From: Acanthaster planci
Taxonomy: Eukaryota; Echinodermata; Asteroidea; Valvatida; Acanthasteridae
Direction of reading: 5' to 3'
NCBI RefSeq assembly: GCF_001949145.1
Contig: NW_019091385.1
Span: forward strand, 3,446,019-3,510,018
Length of the DNA stretch: 64,000 bases
Positions 14,001 to 28,400 of this stretch are shown here, piece after piece (within the stretch, counting starts at the first letter, position 1; each line of letters starts with the position of its first letter). Position numbers and translations under genes: made by a program. Below the pieces are notes generated by a model, which saw nothing but the letters and a program-made list of their open reading frames with translations, was not told the origin of the DNA and did no database searches.

Positions 14001-17000
14001 TGTATCAAAGTGATACCATTAAATTCATAATTGCCATTCATTTTGCCATTCTAATGCTTTTATCGTTGAGACCATATTCTCATACCACAGCTCTTGACAT
14101 GCTCCATTATGTAATACAGCTTGTTTGTGCAATCAGTGCCCTCAGCAGGCAAAGTCCGCATCCAGTCCTTGATCCCGATTTTTCAAATTTTAGGGTTTGA
14201 TACTGAGGGTATATTGCAGTGTGTGCTTAGATTGGGGAAAATGTGTAGAGGCCTAGCGCTGTTTATTTCAGTGACCTGTATGAGGTTGCTGGCCAGTAAA
14301 TACGCCGAAAACTGTTTGCATTGGCCAAATCACAATTTGCATGCACTCAAATTCTGTATGAAATAGAGCATTTTTGTGGCCCATGAACTTGAAGATTTGT
14401 AGAAAAGACAGGTTTAGGTGAGTAAAGCAAATGCCAGCTTGTGTCTGAGTGAGGTTCGGAAGAAATCAGTTCCTGAAACGGTCTATTTTTTTAAGAAGTG
14501 AAGGCATCGATTTTTCAAAATGGCGAGGGATTCATGACTGCTGTTTAGGGGTGACCTGTTGAAAAAACAAATCTCCAAAAGTCCTCTGTGAAGGAATGGA
14601 AATTGGAAAAGATAATGAAAAATCATATGGCAGTTATGACAGCTTATCTAACAGCCTGCCACCAAGAAAGGTACTTTACCTTGTCATCTTCACAAAAAAA
14701 TAAACCACTTACATGTGAGTGCAATGTAAAAAGATATTCCAGGCACGTGTCATTTCTCAAGCAAGATGCTCACGAAGCATAAAACAGGCATATTGTAGTG
14801 TACATCAGAACCAAGTACTGTAATCCAAAGGAACTTGGAATGAATTGTGAAAGTGTAAACTGGGGACATGATTGAACCTTTGTCTACGTACAGTACATGT
14901 TTGCGACATTCTGACTCATTTGCCTAGGGCCTAGACCAATGCTTAATTTAGACGTCCCAGCGAGACTGGGCCCGCTGTCAGTCAGCATTTACCCCCATGC
15001 ACATGAGCAGACAGAGAGGTCATATTCTTCAGACTCTCCAGAGAGTCCTGGAGGACAGATTATCAAGATGGTTGTGAATTTCTGAGGTACTCTGCCCTTG
15101 GTGTTTGGGACAAAGACGAGGAAATGAAAATCTTCCATATTTTTTTTCTTTGGAGGGGTGGGCTAGCTAGCGCAGTACATAAAGAGACAGTGCAATCATG
15201 GATTTGATTTTTTTAATGGAAAAAACAGAGGCATTTTCATCAAGAACTACGCACATGTACATGAATGCAACACTGGGTTCTGTGGTTAAATTTACCACTA
15301 GCAGGCAAACAGATTTGCATCCTCGAGACTTGTTCCAGGAAACATAGCAAATGTCTTTAATATTTATTGCTATGTTTGTCAGAGGTGGAATACTTTAGCA
15401 GTTGGAGGAAAACCCTGGGTGTCACAGATAAAAAAACCAGTGGAAAGAACACCAACTTATCCATCAGGCCTGCTTCCTCCATGCAGCGTAATAGATGCCA
15501 GTTAAGGAAAAGCTTTCACCTACATGCGATTGGAACCCTGGTCGAAGTTCAGAGATGACAGAAGGAGAATACAGGAAGGCCTGTGAGGCTGGAAGCATTG
15601 GGCAAAAACCCAGCTTTGTCTGTTGCCTGGGCAGTTGCCATGGGCACGTGCACATGACGTCCGATAAGTTCAAGTTGCCTGCTCCAGCATCTGCACCTTC
15701 AATTAGACGATCGGTCTCTGATTCCCAACATTTAGTGTTTTTTCCTTCTTTTTTTTGTAAATAATACAGGGATTGCAGCTTGTGCCTGTACTCATCATCA
15801 AGAGAGCAACTTTCCAAAACCTTTTCCCCAAATTGGATTAAGAACTGTATGCTGCTCTTCATGAATCACAAATTAAAGGGAATACCTCTGCACATACATG
15901 TACTTGTCAAAGAGTTGAATATTTTGGTACATGTTCTAATGGACAGGCTTTCACCGGATTAAAGGGATAATTTCTTTTTCCACAACCTTTCTGGTCCCAA
16001 CAAATACATAGGTCAAATATCGTGCGTTTGTCCCTGCTATGAAACAACTACGGTTGTTCCTACATTTACCACCCTTCTACACACATACTGGCACAACCAT
16101 TTAGGACCACACATGTCTTGAACACTGTCATGATAATCATTGTGAAGACCAAAAAGTCATGGGGGAAAAGTTTTGCAAATTCACATGTATGACGTTCAAG
16201 ATTTTGCGTATACATGGGCACAAGAGTGGGTGTGAGACATGATAAGCTTCACCTCCCCCCATTTCTTTTTAAAGGGGAAAGGAATTTAGAGTGATACGAC
16301 AATTCAGTCTGTTAAAGGACAACATAGGAGACACAAAATATGACCCATCATGTATTGACAAATAGAGCATTGTTAGTGATTGTGGGATGAACTTACTAGA
16401 CCGTTGTTGGAAAATGTGTATGCATGTACATAGAGGATGTGGGACCAGGGAATACTAGGAACCTGGGAACTTGGAAGAGAATGTTTAAATAAAAAGGTTG
16501 TTTTTTATTTATAAAAACAAAAGTATGCAATGTTGATTGCAAGAACCTGGACAAACAATTAGGAAATTTGAATCTGAAAATAAAAATACACACAAACACA
16601 ACTGTTTGTGGCCTGTTGACAGAAAGAAGCCATGCAGTGTTTAGAGTAGTGCGACAAATGTTGTGGCTTCCTCACATTCTTCAGGATTCCTGAACATGGA
16701 AAATGCATCAGGGAAATTGCCCGTTGTTGAAGTTGTTCCAGAGATTCGCCCACATAGGCTGTGATAAATCTTCCAGATATCACTTTGCCATCTTCGTCTC
16801 CCTAGAATCGATTCTCGTGCACCCCCTGTTTACAGTTCAAGCAAACGGAGCTTTCGTTATCTCTAGAAGGAAGAAAAAAAATTATAAATTAAACAAAAAG
16901 GTTTAATTTGTAGGTTTTAATTTGCCTGTGAGCTTTTGCGTAGTTTGTCCAATGTACCTCCAGGTGTGGCCATTCCCACTGGTTTACTGTGTGCGTCAGA

Positions 17001-17100
17001 CCACAAACGTTGAAGCATTGAGGCACAGTGATTGATCCATTGCTCTTAACAGTGGGTACTGTACATCAAACACTCTTGCATAACAAGAGGGGCTGTTGTA

Positions 17101-17334
17101 GTTGGCATGAGAAAGAGTTAATCAACAATTTCCCTCCATCTTTTTTTTAATGCTTGATATTTGTTTGGTGACTAAGTGCAAGGAGAAATGTTTGGTCGTA
17201 AATTTGAAAGGACTTGTTGGTATGAGATAGAGTTAATCAACAATTTTCTCTCCATCTTTTTTTTTAACGCTTGATATTTGTTTGGTGATTAAGTGCAAGG
17301 AGAAATGTATGGTCGTAAATTTGAAAGGACTTGT
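17101..17334. repeat. Tandem duplication, period 115
   Basis: 17101-17215 and 17216-17334 are near-identical (starts GTTGGCATGAGAAAGAG and GTTGGTATGAGATAGAG; ends AATTTGAAAGGACTTGT). A handful of substitutions and one-base length change in a T run separate them. Confidence 0.9.
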
Positions 17335-20300
17335 ATGGATTTAATACCACCCACACAACTCTTTCTCCTGTGGCATTATGAATGAGGACTGGTTTCATCT
17401 GTACATGTACATGAAGATATACATTGTTAACAAAAATCCCTCAATTTTAAAGTTTCTGCAATGTACATGTACAGTGTATATTGCAATGGTACAATGTATC
17501 ACACGCAGTGCAGCACTGTGTGAATGTAATATGTTATCCTAGTGTAATGTACATGTACATGCTGTGCAACACTATGCACAAATCTTATTCACCTCAGCTT
17601 CCTCCAATCACACTTAGACTCCACATCACAGCACATGTTATTTGGTTTGTTATCAGAGAACTCCAGCTCTCCAGTCATTAATTGTGTAAAGTGATATTCT
17701 GTTCCTCCCTTCTCCCCTCCCTTTATTATGTGCCTAGTTCATAATGAGGATTCACCATCCATGGTCGTCTCAGTCGTTTTGAGATTAGGGGAATGTGTCC
17801 CTGGATTGCTTCATAAATAACCCCAGCTGCAGTGGGACTGTATAGGGTCGCAGATTCTGGCGCTTTGAAAGGGATGCACGCGCTTCTACCCGTGCCGGGT
17901 TGTTTTCTCCTGCGCTATTTCCACTGGGACTGCCAAAGCCAATATTAAGGGGGATTTATGGCGTCATTCGTTGCCATGGCGGCCATCTGGGGAGATCAGG
18001 CATTTGCCAGCAAATACCGGCGTGTATTCATAAATGGGTGGCCAGGTTTCCAAACAGGTTACATGTGCATGTGTCTTTGAAAGTCTAACTGCCATCATAA
18101 AGTCCAGAATTCTGTGCAGTGTAGCAATCACCGGGTGAGATTTGGACCGTCAACCAATCAATGGGAGTCTTTCACAGATTGCATCAATCGTCTGTGATTC
18201 TCACCTTTCTTCTCTCTGTCTTTTTTTTTTTAAATGTCTGCCTGTCCTTCCTCAAATCTCCAATCCTCTCCAAACAGAAAGCGGGCTGCAATTAAGGTGT
18301 GCGATAAGCATCAGTGGCGTGAGGGCACTCTGATGATCAGAATCTGGTCCCCTCTCCAATCTGAGCCTGACGAAGGGGGATGACGGTGCTTAGTTAGACA
18401 CTAAAGCAAAGGGAGACCTGCCATCAAGAGGGGAATACAGTGTAGGCATTGCCAGGTGTTGTTCTTCATACCCATTTGTAGCATCTAGTGCATGCTAAGG
18501 AATGGATCGGGACATTGAAATTTGTAACTGTTTGAACAGCACCGTGAAACCCTTTAAACCTTTAAAACGTGAGTGCTTGTGATACAGGTAGAAGATGCAG
18601 TAAGCAAGTATCTTTGCCAGGTGGCTTAATTTAAATCATTGAAAGCAAGAATTTGGTTCTATATATGGTTTATGCCAGAAGAAATAAAGATCAAGTAAAC
18701 TTCTGAGATTTGGTAATGCTGGAGTGCCTCCAATGGTTTGGTGTTGCATATGTTAATTGCTGTGGACAACAAACCATGTGGAGACATGATTGTGATTCAG
18801 TTTGGGACAATTGGTTAACAGATTTAGAATTTTTTTTTTCATTTCAGTGTTTAAACATTCAAACTCGCGTTCATCATGGTTGGGAGTTCACATACTGGTA
18901 ACTAATCGATTTACGCAAAATTATAATAACATCTGCTCAGAGCCTTTCTAGTTTCTTTACTCCCAACAGCTGGCGTTGAGGTGTCACAAAGCAAGAAAAA
19001 TGAGCATAAACCCATTTGGACTTATGCTCCACTGGCAGAGCCCAGGGACAGAATATTGTTAGCCGAATCTCTCCGAGATGTGCCTGGCAGAAGTAGTCTC
19101 CATCAATTATTCATGATTTCTGTCTCTGCCTCCTTTTTTTTTTGGCACTGCTGAACAGATTGGTTTGATTTTGCCTCCAGGTGTGTGGCCATCCGTAAGT
19201 TTCTTCTTTTTTTTCCTTTCAATATTGGGAATTCTCTTAGCTGCATGGTAGGGTTATTAACACAATCAGCCTGATCATCAGGAGTATTGGCACATTTGTG
19301 ACTGGAAGGGGAAGGGTTTATTTTTTGTGATCTGAATAAGCAAAGGTCACCAAAGGTTGTTGACAGGAGTAGAGTTTTTAGTACTTGGGGCTTGAAATCC
19401 CTGTGTTAAACTCCTTACAAATTGCTGGTTGAATCCACTGGCCTGAGATCTCACCTCTGCTTCCAGGCATCCTTGACAGAGAGACACTTTGTCACTTACC
19501 TGCTGCGTCTTTCCAACTGTAAGTGAATCTAAGAACATAGAGTACAGTACGTGTGCCTTTTGAGTACAAGAGGAGGTGGATGGACCTTATGTATACGTGT
19601 ACGCACAAAATCTTGGGAAGTTCAGATGAGCCTGGCTTGAAGGGCTAACGTGTGAAATTATTGCTATTGTGTCCTTGAGCAAGGCAATTTGCTGCAATGT
19701 GCCTCTTATCTTCCCTGTCCTGGAGCCCATCCATTGCATGTACACACCAAATGTACCCGGAATGTTAAACCATTGGCCTGAACAACGCATTGGCACCACA
19801 GTGCCACACTTGTAAGTCGAAGCTACATGTAATCAGGGATTATTATGGGCACAATGACCAGGGGTAATAATATCACTATACTGTGGACTGTCATTACAAA
19901 GAACACTACTACATGTTTAACAAAAATAATGTTACAAAAGAAGACTAAAAGAGCAAATTCTAAGAATCTCAATTTTCTTAATTCTGGTGTTTTCTTTGTT
20001 TTTCCACTCCTTTTATAACAAGGGTTGGTTGTAACAAAGTCATTCATCTGGTCCCGTCAACTTCATGTTAAAACAAGGGTTGACTGATATCAGTAATATC
20101 ATAGTATGTTTGCTTGTTGCAGTAACATGGAAATTACATTAAAACGGTTACGTTTCAACTACTATTTTATTGGAAAGTACTTTGACTTATTTGTGGCCGT
20201 TGGCTATTTTTGTATAATGATATCATTTACATGTATAGTGTACATTTATGCGCAGTGTACATGTATATTTTTAAGTTGATATTGATTGTTTAAAAAGGTG

Positions 20301-23300
20301 TTTGATCCATCAAGCTGATGACTGAAATGGAGAGGAACAGGTGTTTAATGAGGAGCTATGTTTAGCGCAGTGTTGATACTTTCTAAACATGTGTACTTTT
20401 TTTCAAAGACACTTTCTTATGGAGGTGAAATTTTAGGGGGCCAAAAAAATGAGAGCAATGTTTGTTGCCATTTTGTTTTTTACCAGGACGGTGGATTCCT
20501 TGACTGAAATTTCCAGTAAAATATCAGTAACAATTTAAAGGTAATATCGGGATTACTGTAAGCAATTCATACAGCATTAGGATACTGAGTGGAAAAAAGA
20601 CACAGTGTGAAAATGGGGTTTTCTCCCACTTTTTTATATCCACAATCTAGAGAATTAACATATTTTTAGTGAAGGGTCCACAGGAAATATTAAATATAAA
20701 TGATTGAACAGCAGTCCAAAAAGGTTTCATTTTTTTGTAAGTTGAGTGGTGAGCCTTTATTGCCTCTTTTCTATGCAGCCATAAATAGCCCCAGCATTGA
20801 GTAGCAAGACGACGCACTTCTGTTAATGAGCAGCCTGGTTGTCAGCTCAATTCCTGTGCGGCAGAATTTGCCCCCCAACATCAGTGGCAGTTTAAGATGA
20901 AGTGATCAGTGAGGCTAAATTTAGGTGCAGTGATGCAGTATTCACACTGCTACAGTGAATGGAGTCCTATGTTTGGACTGCCGGAAATTACACTTCTGAT
21001 GCGACATGAGAGTAGAGTGATGAACACATGCAGCTGGCAGTATTACATAAATCTTTCCCTTTCCAAGACTAACAAATTAACCCTAAATTAAAAGTTCTCT
21101 ATCCTCTTACTTTTGTGTAATTATTCATGGATTCAGTTGGGTAAGGGTCAAAGTTCATGCTGGTCCAACCAGCCCCAAGACCTTTTTTCCTCTGCAGGGC
21201 AAGTACCAACAAGTCCATATACATGTTCATGCACTGGTACTTGTACTTGGGGGCTTACGGCTGTTGCCATGACAGAAGTTTTTTCAACCCTAAAATAATG
21301 ATTTATTTCTTTTTATGTCTTTGGTAAAATCACGACCTCTTTGAAAGTTCCGCACTTACAGAATCAATTCGCTGTGGCTGAATATTCCAACACTAATGGA
21401 AAGCCATCATTCACTGTGCTGTCCACTTGTTTACTTCTCACTGCAATGCCGGCTGATCAAGCAACTTTTTTTCTCTGCTTTGTTATTTAAATTGATTATA
21501 TATCAATCAGGTAGGCTCCAAGAGCTTCATTTCTACATGCAGCTCGTTTTTTGTATCACGTGCGTCATTTCTGGAGCAGATGTAATTGTTCTGTTCATCT
21601 ATTTGTTTCTTGTGAATACATACGATGCTGCATTAGACTGATTGAAACCATTGATAAGTATATTCGCCGTGAAAGTGCGAGGCTGTTATTTTACATCAAA
21701 GTCTCATGGCAAATTGGACCAGACAAGATACATGTAGTTTTCAACATGCTGCTTATGTGACAGTATGGTGATGAAGTCCATGTTTAAAGAAAACCAAATA
21801 TAGTGGTACAGCAGTAATATCGCATTTGTGGGGGGAACCCATCATCTGTAAGGGGAACAGATTAATGATGGACTTCAGCCATCATTCAACTCGGTGCAGG
21901 ATGGCAGAACTTTGGCAAATCAATCTCTCTCCCTTCCCCAACCCCCACCCCCTCCCCCACTGCTTCCCCTATCATCAGTAATACCAAAGCTTACATACAA
22001 AAAGATTACTCAACCATGGGCAGTGTCATGCCAAAGCAGGGCGACATGTTGCCTTTGCAGCACAAGTCTTGGTTTCAAGACATTCTTGTAGATGTGCACG
22101 ACACCCTGCCGCTGTGAACGGATGCTGCCAAGTTCTGACTATTCATGGTGATAGCACACTCCTGCAGCAATATGTATTTGTACAGGTCGCGAATAATACC
22201 ACAGTATTCTACTTGTATTACATTTTGTAGACGTTTGTCAGAAATGGAGGTTATTTGATGATAATTCCACCTCCATGCCCTTTAGGAAAAGCCAAGGGGC
22301 TACGTTTGTTTCTTGGAATTGCTCTGACGCATTCTAGACCACAGTAAGCTTTAGTGGACGTCTACATAATCCAGCAATATCCGGTCTCTCTCCTTCATAT
22401 GCATCTAACCCTGGGGTGGGCTGTTGTTGGGGAGAGGGGAAGGTACATGTACATGTAGGAATAGATGGATGGGCCCTTGCTCTCTCTATCTAGTAAATGA
22501 CAGCATGAATGATTTACATTAAAAGGATGTTGAGAACTCTCTGTGAAGGTCACTGGGCGATCTTTGTCACCTCCTTCTGTCTACTGATGATGTGTCTTGA
22601 AATTCTCCAGGCCCCAGCTGGGCATTCGGCATCTGTGGTGGCTTTTTGGTATGATAATGGAACACCTCAGGGTTCATTTATGGGAGACCGCCCTTCATTT
22701 CTGTGTTAATGAGGACTGATCGGTGTGTCTGACCGGTGTCATCAAAGGGACCGGAAGATATGAACATTAACTTACCGTAGGTTGGGCTGTTAATTCTTCA
22801 GAAATCGCTGTGGTAATTTGTGTTATTAGTGGATACCATGAACTACATTGAGTAAGGGCAAAACCCGTAATTAAAAGTTATTTGTGGAGATATGACAGTT
22901 CTGCCAATGTGAATATTGTGTCTGTACAATATACATGTATGTACATGTACTTCAACATGTCAGCATGTGCATGCATTGTGACTATGCTCAGCCTGGTTTC
23001 ACCCAGGAACACTTGCAATGTGAATGTATTTTGTGTGCAGGTATCTTTACAAGCAGCACATTGGCATAGTATGGTAGCTTTAGTTTTTGGAAAATGATAT
23101 TTTAAAAGTTAATGTGGCCTCCATTCATTTTTTTGTTTTGCAAGAACATTTCTCTTCATTGTGGATTTGTGTAACCCCTGGTGTTAATTATTCATCCAGT
23201 GTTCTGTTAAAAACAACTATGGACCATATTTAGTTACTGTAACAAGTTTCTCGCGATCAAAAGGCATACGTCTGCTCAAAAACAACCAAAAAGGATGCCC

Positions 23301-25353
23301 GTCATGATTCTTCTTCAACTTGTATACAGTCATCCTTCATAATGTCCCGAGAAAATACTAGTAAGTCCAAGGTTAGCACAACCATGGCCCGGGCTGTTTG
23401 GCAAGTCAACGTCATTCTGTGAGTGGCCATGATTTCTCGGCAAATTTGATCAGGCACCGTGCTGCACTGATTATCGGGGCAGCTTTGGAGCCGAACACGA
23501 AGTCTAATTTTGCACTGTCTGCAAAGCTTACGAGATTTCCAGGGAGGGGGGAGGAGGCAGTAATCAGGAAGAGGATATAGGAGGCGGGAAATAAACAGGA
23601 CACAGTCGGCAAAAAGGAAAAACCAGACCCACGCAAGCGACGTCGCAAACAGGTTTTTAATTTGATCAGGCACCAGGTAAACCGTGGCTTCATTGGGTCC
23701 ATCCAGTCTGCTTTCATAATTGTCAGTGAAATCAACATACATGTTTTTTTTCTTTCCTTTTTTTTCTTATTTTGAGCAAGAAATTGAGAGAGCGTAAGAG
23801 AAACAAAGAAAATTGGTTGAGGCAGAACATCCTTCCCGTTCTCATGTCAAATGAATTTGGCAAGAAAATCCGGCTTGAAAAAGAGGGGATAGTTTAGAGC
23901 AAAGATTTTATTAGTTTGGACGTGGCATTTCGTCTGCCGATCTGACATTTTGGGATGGGAAGATTTGAGCTCTCATGCACTGTAATAATGGGACCCCGGG
24001 ATAGCACAGTGCTGTACGGCCAGCATCCTGGCAATGAAATGCACCAGAGCCAAGAAGATTCCTCAAGAGCGATGATAGCGATAGCGTGTCTAGTCACAGA
24101 GTGAATGTGGCCCTGTCCACTTGTTTAAATGATTGAACAATGAACATTCCTGTCAGAAATCATCTGACAAGATCTCGTTTAGTTTGGTCGGTCCTGTTGA
24201 TAGTGTTCTTGGGCAAATGTGCAGCTGGTAAGCAAAACCTCAGTGCAATAGATTGAATGGCACTCTGGATTAATAGGAATGATTAAACCCTGTTCGTGCA
24301 TGTACTTTCAGAATTAGTGCGGCTTCTCTGATGTCATGGAAAAATGAAGTGGAAACAGTGGGGGTTTTTTGTAGAAAAAGAATTGTTTGTACGAAAATCA
24401 GCTTTGAAATGTTAAGTCGTTGAATGTTTTAATTTAACAGAATTGGTCAAGACCACATTTTGTTCTTCCTATGTACTGGCATGCACTTGGTATGTTGAAC
24501 GGTCTCTCTGCCCACTCCAATCCATTTTCCCAAAACAGATGGAATAAATTGCCCAAAACATTCATCCCCCATGTCCACAACAGGGAAATGACAGGTCTCA
24601 GAGTTCAGCTTGCCAATTTACATTTATCTGAATAGGGGCCGTGATCCGTCACTATTTGCCATTGCGTAACCCTTCCAGCAGAGCCACTGACACTCTGACT
24701 CCAACTGTAATGATAATGCTGATAACGATGAGGCAGTTTGCTGGCTATTCTTCCCACTCTCCTGTAATGAGGGCATGAATATGCAATGACTTTATTTGCA
24801 TCTCAGTGAGAGTAGGTAGTGGGCCGCTTGGGTTGAAATGACGGATCAGGCATGCTGCTGCACTCACAACCTCCTCCCCCAACCCATGAATTTTTCCATC
24901 TCTTCCCGCCATCACCTGAGAAGATTAAAGAGGATAGCTGAGTATATGGACTTGTTATGTTTTGGTTAGGAAGTTTCATATGAAGAGTGAGTTGCACATA
25001 AATTTACATGTATGTGTGCATTGAGCGATTTTGTTCCAAAATTTTGCTTAGCAAATTTGCTATACAGTTTTCTTTTTGTACAACAAAAACTTGATTTTGT
25101 GTCGCAATCAATTAGTTATGCAAAGCAAAGGAAAAATAGATGATTAAAAAGTAAAAACTGGAGGAGGGGGAATTTAGTGGGTCGGGCGAGGATGATCAAC
25201 AATATTTGTATGCGGCTTAAGAATAAATAAAAATACGCACAGCCGGAGGAAGACCGAATTCAGTGAAATTCATTGTACATTGTAGTCTTGTAGACTTTGG
25301 ACTTGAATTCAACTTTAGTTTTGAGTTGAAAAAATTTTGCAAGTAAGGATACA

Positions 25354-25427
25354 CCTGCAACACACATACACCTGCAACACACATGCACCTGCAACACACA
25401 TACACCTGCAACACACATACACCTGCG
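25354..25427. repeat. 17-bp minisatellite, five units
   Basis: CCTGCAACACACATACA repeats with starts at 25354, 25371, 25388, 25405 and 25422 (last partial), one T-to-G-type change in the third. The Cys/Val-rich minus-strand frames across it are artefacts of the repeat. Confidence 0.9.
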
Positions 25428-28400
25428 TTGCAACATTTTATCACTTGCGATGTGCACATGATCTGGTCCCCCGGTCCCGTAAGCTTATGCTGGTCCACAG
25501 CAGACTTCTAGAGCTACATGTATGACTGTGTCTGTTATTGGTGCGTCTGTGCATATTTTCAATGAAACGAAGACATAGACCTGACTTGCTCTACGGATTA
25601 TATGCTGTGCTGCAGTCTGGTTTGCAGTCCGTCTGCTGTGTTCATTTCAGCGGTGCAGTGTGGCAGCAGGAATCAATCTCATGCATGTTGCACATGATTT
25701 CTCCACAGTGAGAGCTTTCCAAGTTGCATGTGCAGCCTGGCTACGTCCGTGTTTGTTTTGTGTGTGTGGTCACTGTGATGCAGAAATCACGGCGTGTAAT
25801 TTTCTTCCTATTTTGATGTAATTTGCCAATAATTGTTCAGGAAACTATTTGTCAAAGGTCTCCAAACATTTTTTTTATCCTTTGATTGGAAATCTCCATC
25901 AGAAATTGTATCGCAAACAAGCCTCAAATATAACTCTTTTTTTTTCATTTACTCACCCACCTCTGTATCTGACTTCCCACTCACCCTTTCCTAAGAATGC
26001 CTTATCAATTTATTCATCATCAGATTAGGCCAAACAAATAATAGTTGTGCTCCCTATCACATGTACGTTGAAAAAAATAGGTTAAGTAGGTGGGTAGTAT
26101 CCTTTTTTTTCTTTTAAAGTTTTGGGGTGAAACATTTTTGGGTTGGGAATTTATTTTTTTTTTATGAAACAGTGGTTTTTCCACTGTTTTTCCGTTGATT
26201 CGCAACTTGAGGATTGGTCTTGACAAAGATTGTAATCAAATCAGAGCCTTTTGCACTGACATTTTGATGAGTTAATGTCCAAAAATTGTTTGAAAGCTTG
26301 TACAAAATGATGCACACAGAGCACTTAAAACCTGTGCAATGATAAATGACACAATAACTCTGTGTGCTCCACGCCACTTGCCACGAAACCCGCTATCGGC
26401 GAAAGCGAAAATGTACTAACTTCATTTCAAGCCATAAATTCACAGTGAAATATGTGCTAATGCGAGTTTATAGTTGAGATTGTTAGTCACAACTTCCGCT
26501 CTTGCAGGAACGGCTGTAGTGAGTCCCACTGACACATATATATACGTTTCATACGTTCATCATTAATCTTACTCAATCTCCACCATGGCTTTTATTCACA
26601 CTTACCAGCAACTTACCCCTTTTTGAAATTCACTCACTGCTTGGGAAAATCCACTTACCTCTAGTAAGTGGTTATTAAAGTGTTAATTTTGAGGCTTGAT
26701 TGCAAATTGCATCTGGCATCTGCAATAGAATTTTGAATGTGAACTGCAGAATTGCCCAAACCCATCACGAAATGTGATGCCACAAATCGCTCACTGTATG
26801 TGTGTCTGATTAGTTTGTAATTCTGCCAATTCCATTCAGCTAGTCTTGTGGCACTACAGTCTGAGCAGAGAAGTAGGGAGGTTTTGTTTAGCTTCTGAAG
26901 TCTATCGCCATGTTCAGCAGGCCACAGTTGTCAGCTTTTAGAGTTTTCCTACGAGCTCTCGGGAGGGAGAGTGTACATTGTTCGATAACAAACGATGTTG
27001 ACCATAGACAAGCCAAATGTTGAAAGGTTTTTATCTGCTGCTGTTTCTCCATGTGATTACTCACTTCATGCATAAGCGCCTTGTTCATTGACCTTGGATT
27101 CCAATTAAAAGTGGTACATGTTGTATTCAAGCAGGGGGGGGGGCAATTCCCATACCTCAGCCTTTTTCACTGCTTGTGGCTTGAGTTTCCTGAATTTATT
27201 TCTCTTCCCTTTGGCTCAAAGCAGATTCACATTCTGCCACAGACATTATAAGAGCTCATGTGAGGCCAGCATTAGGAATATTTCCATCAGATTCTGACGG
27301 TAAACATTTCATCAACTGCGGGGGACAAGAGGTGGAGACACAGAAAGTCTGAATTTGGGAAAAGGTTAAGGTCCCTTTTAAGTTGCCTCTGTACTGGTAT
27401 GTATTAACTCTAACCCCCTAGGGTGTTTGTAAAGTCATATTGAAATCGGAGAATTTTGGACTTCTAGGGCTATGAATGCACAGGGAGTGATGCATAGTCA
27501 TGTTTTAGGAGATCACTAACATGTAGTTCCTGGTACCTGTGTTGTGCCGGTGTTTTAGCCTTTTAGAAAGTGGTCAGGAACCAGATTTGTAGGTTTGCCT
27601 GCACTTGTATTTAAAAATCATTGCACATCATGGAAGCATCCCTTTTTTTTTAACAGCATCCTGTCATATTGTAACCCTTGGAAGTGTACTGAATTGGGGA
27701 TCTCCATCGCTCCCCTCCCCACCCAAAAATGAGAAGACAAGGAAAGAGAAGCAAACATTAACATGCAGCAGTGTACTGTAGGGCCCTCAAGAACCTTGCC
27801 GAAATCCTAGATGTGCAGCCCCGATGGAGCTTGTTCGCTTCTCAGGCTCTCGAAGACTTTCACGAGAGATGAGAGACGCTGGAGGAAATTACAGCCCGGC
27901 ACGGCGGTTAAGCCAAGCAGAAGTTGCCGGCGAGGAATTCTATTTCATGGTCGGAGTGCATTTTGTCCACACTTTTCCATCACAAGCATATCGCTAGCCC
28001 TAAAGTACAGCCCACAAGTGCCTAACTTTGCAGTGTAATGTCCGAGTCCCTGAAGGGCGATCACAGTGCGCACATGTACATGTACATATGCTGTTGTTCT
28101 TCTTCTCAAGATGAAGTGATGCATTTTCTCCCTAAAATGCTTAAGCATTTTTGTTTGAAATTCTTGGACGGTGAGGACTCTTCTTCCTCCGTTGCTGTTA
28201 TATGACTTAGCATTTATTTCCATATGGAGGCACGGAATGGATCAATGGCACGGCAAGGGGGTCCCCTCTCTCACCCGGGGGGGGAATAGAAAAGGGAAGG
28301 TATGAAAGGCTGTGTTTCTGAATGCATCAGTTTGGCTTTCTCTCCCAATCGTAAGCTTAATTTGGGGAAATACGAAATGCAAGGGGCTGCCCATGATTAA

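Noticed and set aside
15464-15862. Minus-strand frame of 132 codons
   Set aside because: No recognised domain; overlaps an unrelated plus frame of 89 codons; background-like base composition.
23302-23742. Minus-strand frame of 146 codons in the ADCY9 intron, with a second overlapping open frame
   Set aside because: No recognised domain and no clear exon signals. Two open frames at once point to composition rather than coding. Transcript data could reopen this.
25354-25427. CRISPR-like regular spacing
   Set aside because: Units are directly adjacent with no spacers, and the DNA is animal nuclear DNA; it is a minisatellite.
25217-25498. Cys/Val-rich minus-strand peptides with regular repeats
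   Set aside because: Entirely produced by the 17-bp minisatellite.
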